From positions 186,001 through 250,000 of the IMG/VR virus record IMGVR_UViG_3300028177_000001: a stretch of DNA of 64,000 nucleotides; one strand, 5' to 3'. The notes under the pieces were generated by a model. It was not told where the DNA came from. It ran no database searches and worked only from the letters and a program-made list of their open reading frames with translations. Below, one piece after another: positions 63,737-64,000 of the stretch. The stretch comes from a virus. A program made the position numbers and the translations under genes. Positions within the stretch are counted from its first letter, which is position 1, and each line of letters begins with the position of its first letter.

Positions 63737-64000
63737 ATCAGTTCCTTCTCCTTAGCCAGCCATGTGGGGATGTCAATCTCGAAGATGTCGGCTTCCTCAA
63801 GGTCGGTGACGTCGCGGGTGCCTGGGTCGAAGCACAGCTTGCGAGGAAGCCAGGCCTCCACCTTGTCGTCTGTGACCAGAGCAGCGGCCTCGGACATCCT
63901 TCGTACGGTGACCGTGACCGTGACCGGGGTCCAGTCCTTGAGCAGGTTCTCTGCCTCAAGTCGTCTGGCGGCCTTGGGGACCGGGGAGGGCTTGCCCTCC
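63733..64000 (-). CDS. Unknown protein (5' end outside window)
   Basis: The minus frame is open from the window edge to 63733. It shows a basic helix (PKAARRLEAENLL), a strand (TPVTVTVTVRRM) and an acidic C-terminal half ending LAKEKELI. No family recognised. Confidence 0.55.
   Translation of the reverse strand, partial: EGKPSPVPKAARRLEAENLLKDWTPVTVTVTVRRMSEAAALVTDDKVEAWLPRKLCFDPGTRDVTDLEEADIFEIDIPTWLAKEKELI

Overview
The window looks like part of a large, GC-rich bacteriophage (or a phage-like megaplasmid). Genes are short and tightly packed. Most lie on the minus strand in long runs joined by ATGA, TGATG or TAGTG overlaps. There are two clean tRNA genes, nucleotide-metabolism enzymes, a Dam-type methylase, HNH nucleases and a type IB topoisomerase. 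I see no host housekeeping block, no rRNA, no insertion sequence, no CRISPR array, and no recognisable capsid, tail or terminase gene. Three lipoproteins have very short leucine-rich signals; two of them begin directly with MLL or MLI. This suits a Gram-negative host, perhaps of the deltaproteobacterial/Myxococcota type, but that is inference only.

Layout. 1-4525: a MoxR/CobS-like AAA ATPase, a separate HExxH metallopeptidase-like protein and a separate acidic vWA protein, each with its own promoter. 4605-5104: a gene-free stretch with a tandem repeat array. 5105-8271: a two-component cluster with three response regulators and a PAS histidine kinase. 8312-13313: small unknown and zinc-ribbon genes, with one secreted membrane protein on the plus strand. 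13330-25952: a sulfotransferase-like gene, a topoisomerase IB, a ParB-like protein and a frameshifted GNAT gene. The GNAT gene is followed by an EF-Ts-N/UBA-like protein and, on the plus strand, a DUF2589-like protein. 26026-36487: HNH, tRNA-Arg(CCU), two lipoproteins, tRNA-Arg(UCU), Dam, a winged-helix protein, an orphan piece of DNA polymerase I and a ThiF-like E1. 36567-46901: a GNAT-fold protein, a DnaQ-like exonuclease, a lipoprotein, a second HNH, a possible ubiquitin-like protein and a JAB/MPN peptidase. 46903-54452: a response regulator, an HD hydrolase, a second AAA ATPase, an RtcB N-terminal fragment and an L7/L12 C-terminal-like protein. 54620-60231: an RNA district with a Ro60/TROVE-vWA protein, a Y-RNA-like RNA just behind its stop codon, tRNA-like genes and two matched 143-nt tRNA-like RNAs. 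60318-64000: deoxynucleoside kinase, ParB-like protein, deaminase, a gene with an RF2-style frameshift site, and small genes.

Regulation. The best regulatory signal is a two-box promoter, GGGTTCCC-N13-GRCGTAA on the coding strand. It occurs fifteen times in clear form and twice in degenerate form. It nearly always sits 19-52 nt upstream of a start codon, and it occurs on both strands. Other sites include an operator array before a ribbon-helix-helix gene, short dyads, several strong hairpin terminators and one probable leader-peptide/hairpin unit.

Possible joint function. The TROVE protein, the adjacent tRNA-mimicking RNA, the unusual tRNA-like RNAs, the RtcB fragment and the translation-factor-like small proteins suggest a virus-encoded RNA-surveillance or translation-takeover set. 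A ThiF E1, a JAB peptidase and a candidate ubiquitin-like protein suggest a second, PRTRC-like protein-conjugation set. Both proposals are inferences from sequence motifs and gene order.
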